Origin: Ichthyophis bannanicus
Taxonomy: Eukaryota; Chordata; Amphibia; Gymnophiona; Ichthyophiidae
Assembly: GCA_033557465.1 (NCBI GenBank)
Contig: CM066048.1
Location: 19,630,305-19,694,304, forward strand
Direction of reading: 5' to 3'
DNA length: 64,000 bases
Shown here: positions 63,663 to 64,000 of the stretch, piece by piece
Layout of the letters: the number at the start of each line of letters is the position of its first letter
Numbering within the stretch: position 1 is the first letter of the stretch
Position numbers and translations under genes: made by a program
The notes under the pieces: generated by a model
Databases searched by the model: none
What the model was told of the DNA's origin: nothing
Seen by the model: the letters and a program-made list of their open reading frames with translations, nothing else

Positions 63663-64000
63663 GACTTGCTTACAGCAAGAGCTGAACAACCTCCTTGGTC
63701 AGCAAGCGGTCGAAAGAGTCCTGCCGCACCTTTGAGGTCAGAGATTTTATTCCCGGCACTTTCTCATTCCGAAGAGGATGGGGGGCCTGCGCCCCTTCCT
63801 TGACCTCACTAACCTGAACAAGTTTCTGGTGCGGGAGAAGTTCAAAATGCTATCCCTTGGCGTCCTGCTGCCCTACCTCCAGCAGGGCAATTGACTATGC
63901 TCCTTGGATCTCGGAGACGCTTACACTCACATTCCTGTCCACCCCGCGCATAGGAAATACCTGCGTTTCAGGGTGCAGGGAGAGCACTTCCAGTACAGAG
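63663..64000 (+). pseudogene. DIRS-6 reverse transcriptase, N-terminal part
   Basis: The translation shows LQQELNNLLGQQAVERVLPH, a TGA near 63734, then FYSRHFLIPKRMGGLRPFLD, NKFLVREKFKMLSLG, LPYLQQGN with TGA in place of Trp (63892-63894) and CSLDLGDAYTHI (catalytic Asp). It runs off the window before the YLDD box. Confidence 0.88.

Larger units (their letters stand above)
44446..64000 (+). mobile_element. DIRS-6: DIRS retrotransposon (subfamily A), interrupted and cut by window edge
   Basis: The left terminus TTCTCCAGGAACAAGCAGG (44446) with ITR sequence runs to about 44600. The gag start lies near 44861, L1-2 is inserted at 44890-61620, gag resumes at 61621, and RT starts near 63660 and runs off the window. 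Orientation matches DIRS-5, into which it seems to be inserted. Confidence 0.85.

Overview
This window is a stack of nested transposable elements from a large, repeat-rich vertebrate genome. I see no host gene, tRNA, rRNA or CRISPR array. The mixture of DIRS tyrosine-recombinase retrotransposons, L1-, L2- and CR1-type LINEs, a CORE-like SINE with an L2-type tail, class I (gamma/epsilon-like) endogenous retroviruses (ERVs), and hAT-type DNA elements suggests an amphibian, perhaps a caecilian. That assignment is inference; no single gene fixes the species.

Layout. 1-2947: 3' part of a DIRS element (DIRS-1, +). 2948-4538: L2- and CR1-type LINE 3' fragments. 4539-18888: DIRS-2 (-), interrupted by an unclassified insertion (6335-7003), a hAT-type element (7730-15575, 8-bp target duplication) that itself contains ERV-1 (7809-13832), and a SINE (15763-16066). 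18889-19355: nothing recognised. 19356 onward: DIRS-5 (+), whose gag is split by ERV-2 (21257-43926, 4-bp duplication CTAC). The env of ERV-2 is split by DIRS-3 (28881-42023); the RNase H region of DIRS-3 is split by a CR1 (-), and that CR1 is split by a 6.5-kb L1 (L1-1, -, 32561-39040). 44446 to the right edge: DIRS-6 (+), whose gag start is split by L1-2 (44890-61620). L1-2 carries a complete DIRS (DIRS-4, 46961-52712), an L2 in reverse orientation (53584-58184) and a 546-bp palindromic MITE (60676-61221).

The nesting gives a relative time order: DIRS-5, then ERV-2, DIRS-3, CR1 and L1-1; and DIRS-6, then L1-2, then DIRS-4, L2 and MITE. DIRS-4 looks youngest among the DIRS copies: both termini, the internal complementary region, an uninterrupted RT/RNase H/methylase-like frame and an uninterrupted tyrosine recombinase are present; only gag is broken. 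Its insertion into the L1-2 endonuclease frame left no target duplication.

Most coding sequences are decayed by stops and frameshifts. Exceptions are the two DIRS-4 frames, a 911-codon open stretch of L1-1 RT, and a 552-codon ERV-1 frame in which RNase H, part of integrase and the Env transmembrane subunit are fused by an internal deletion. DIRS copies fall into two subfamilies by termini and protein: A (DIRS-1, -4, -5, -6) and B (DIRS-2, -3).
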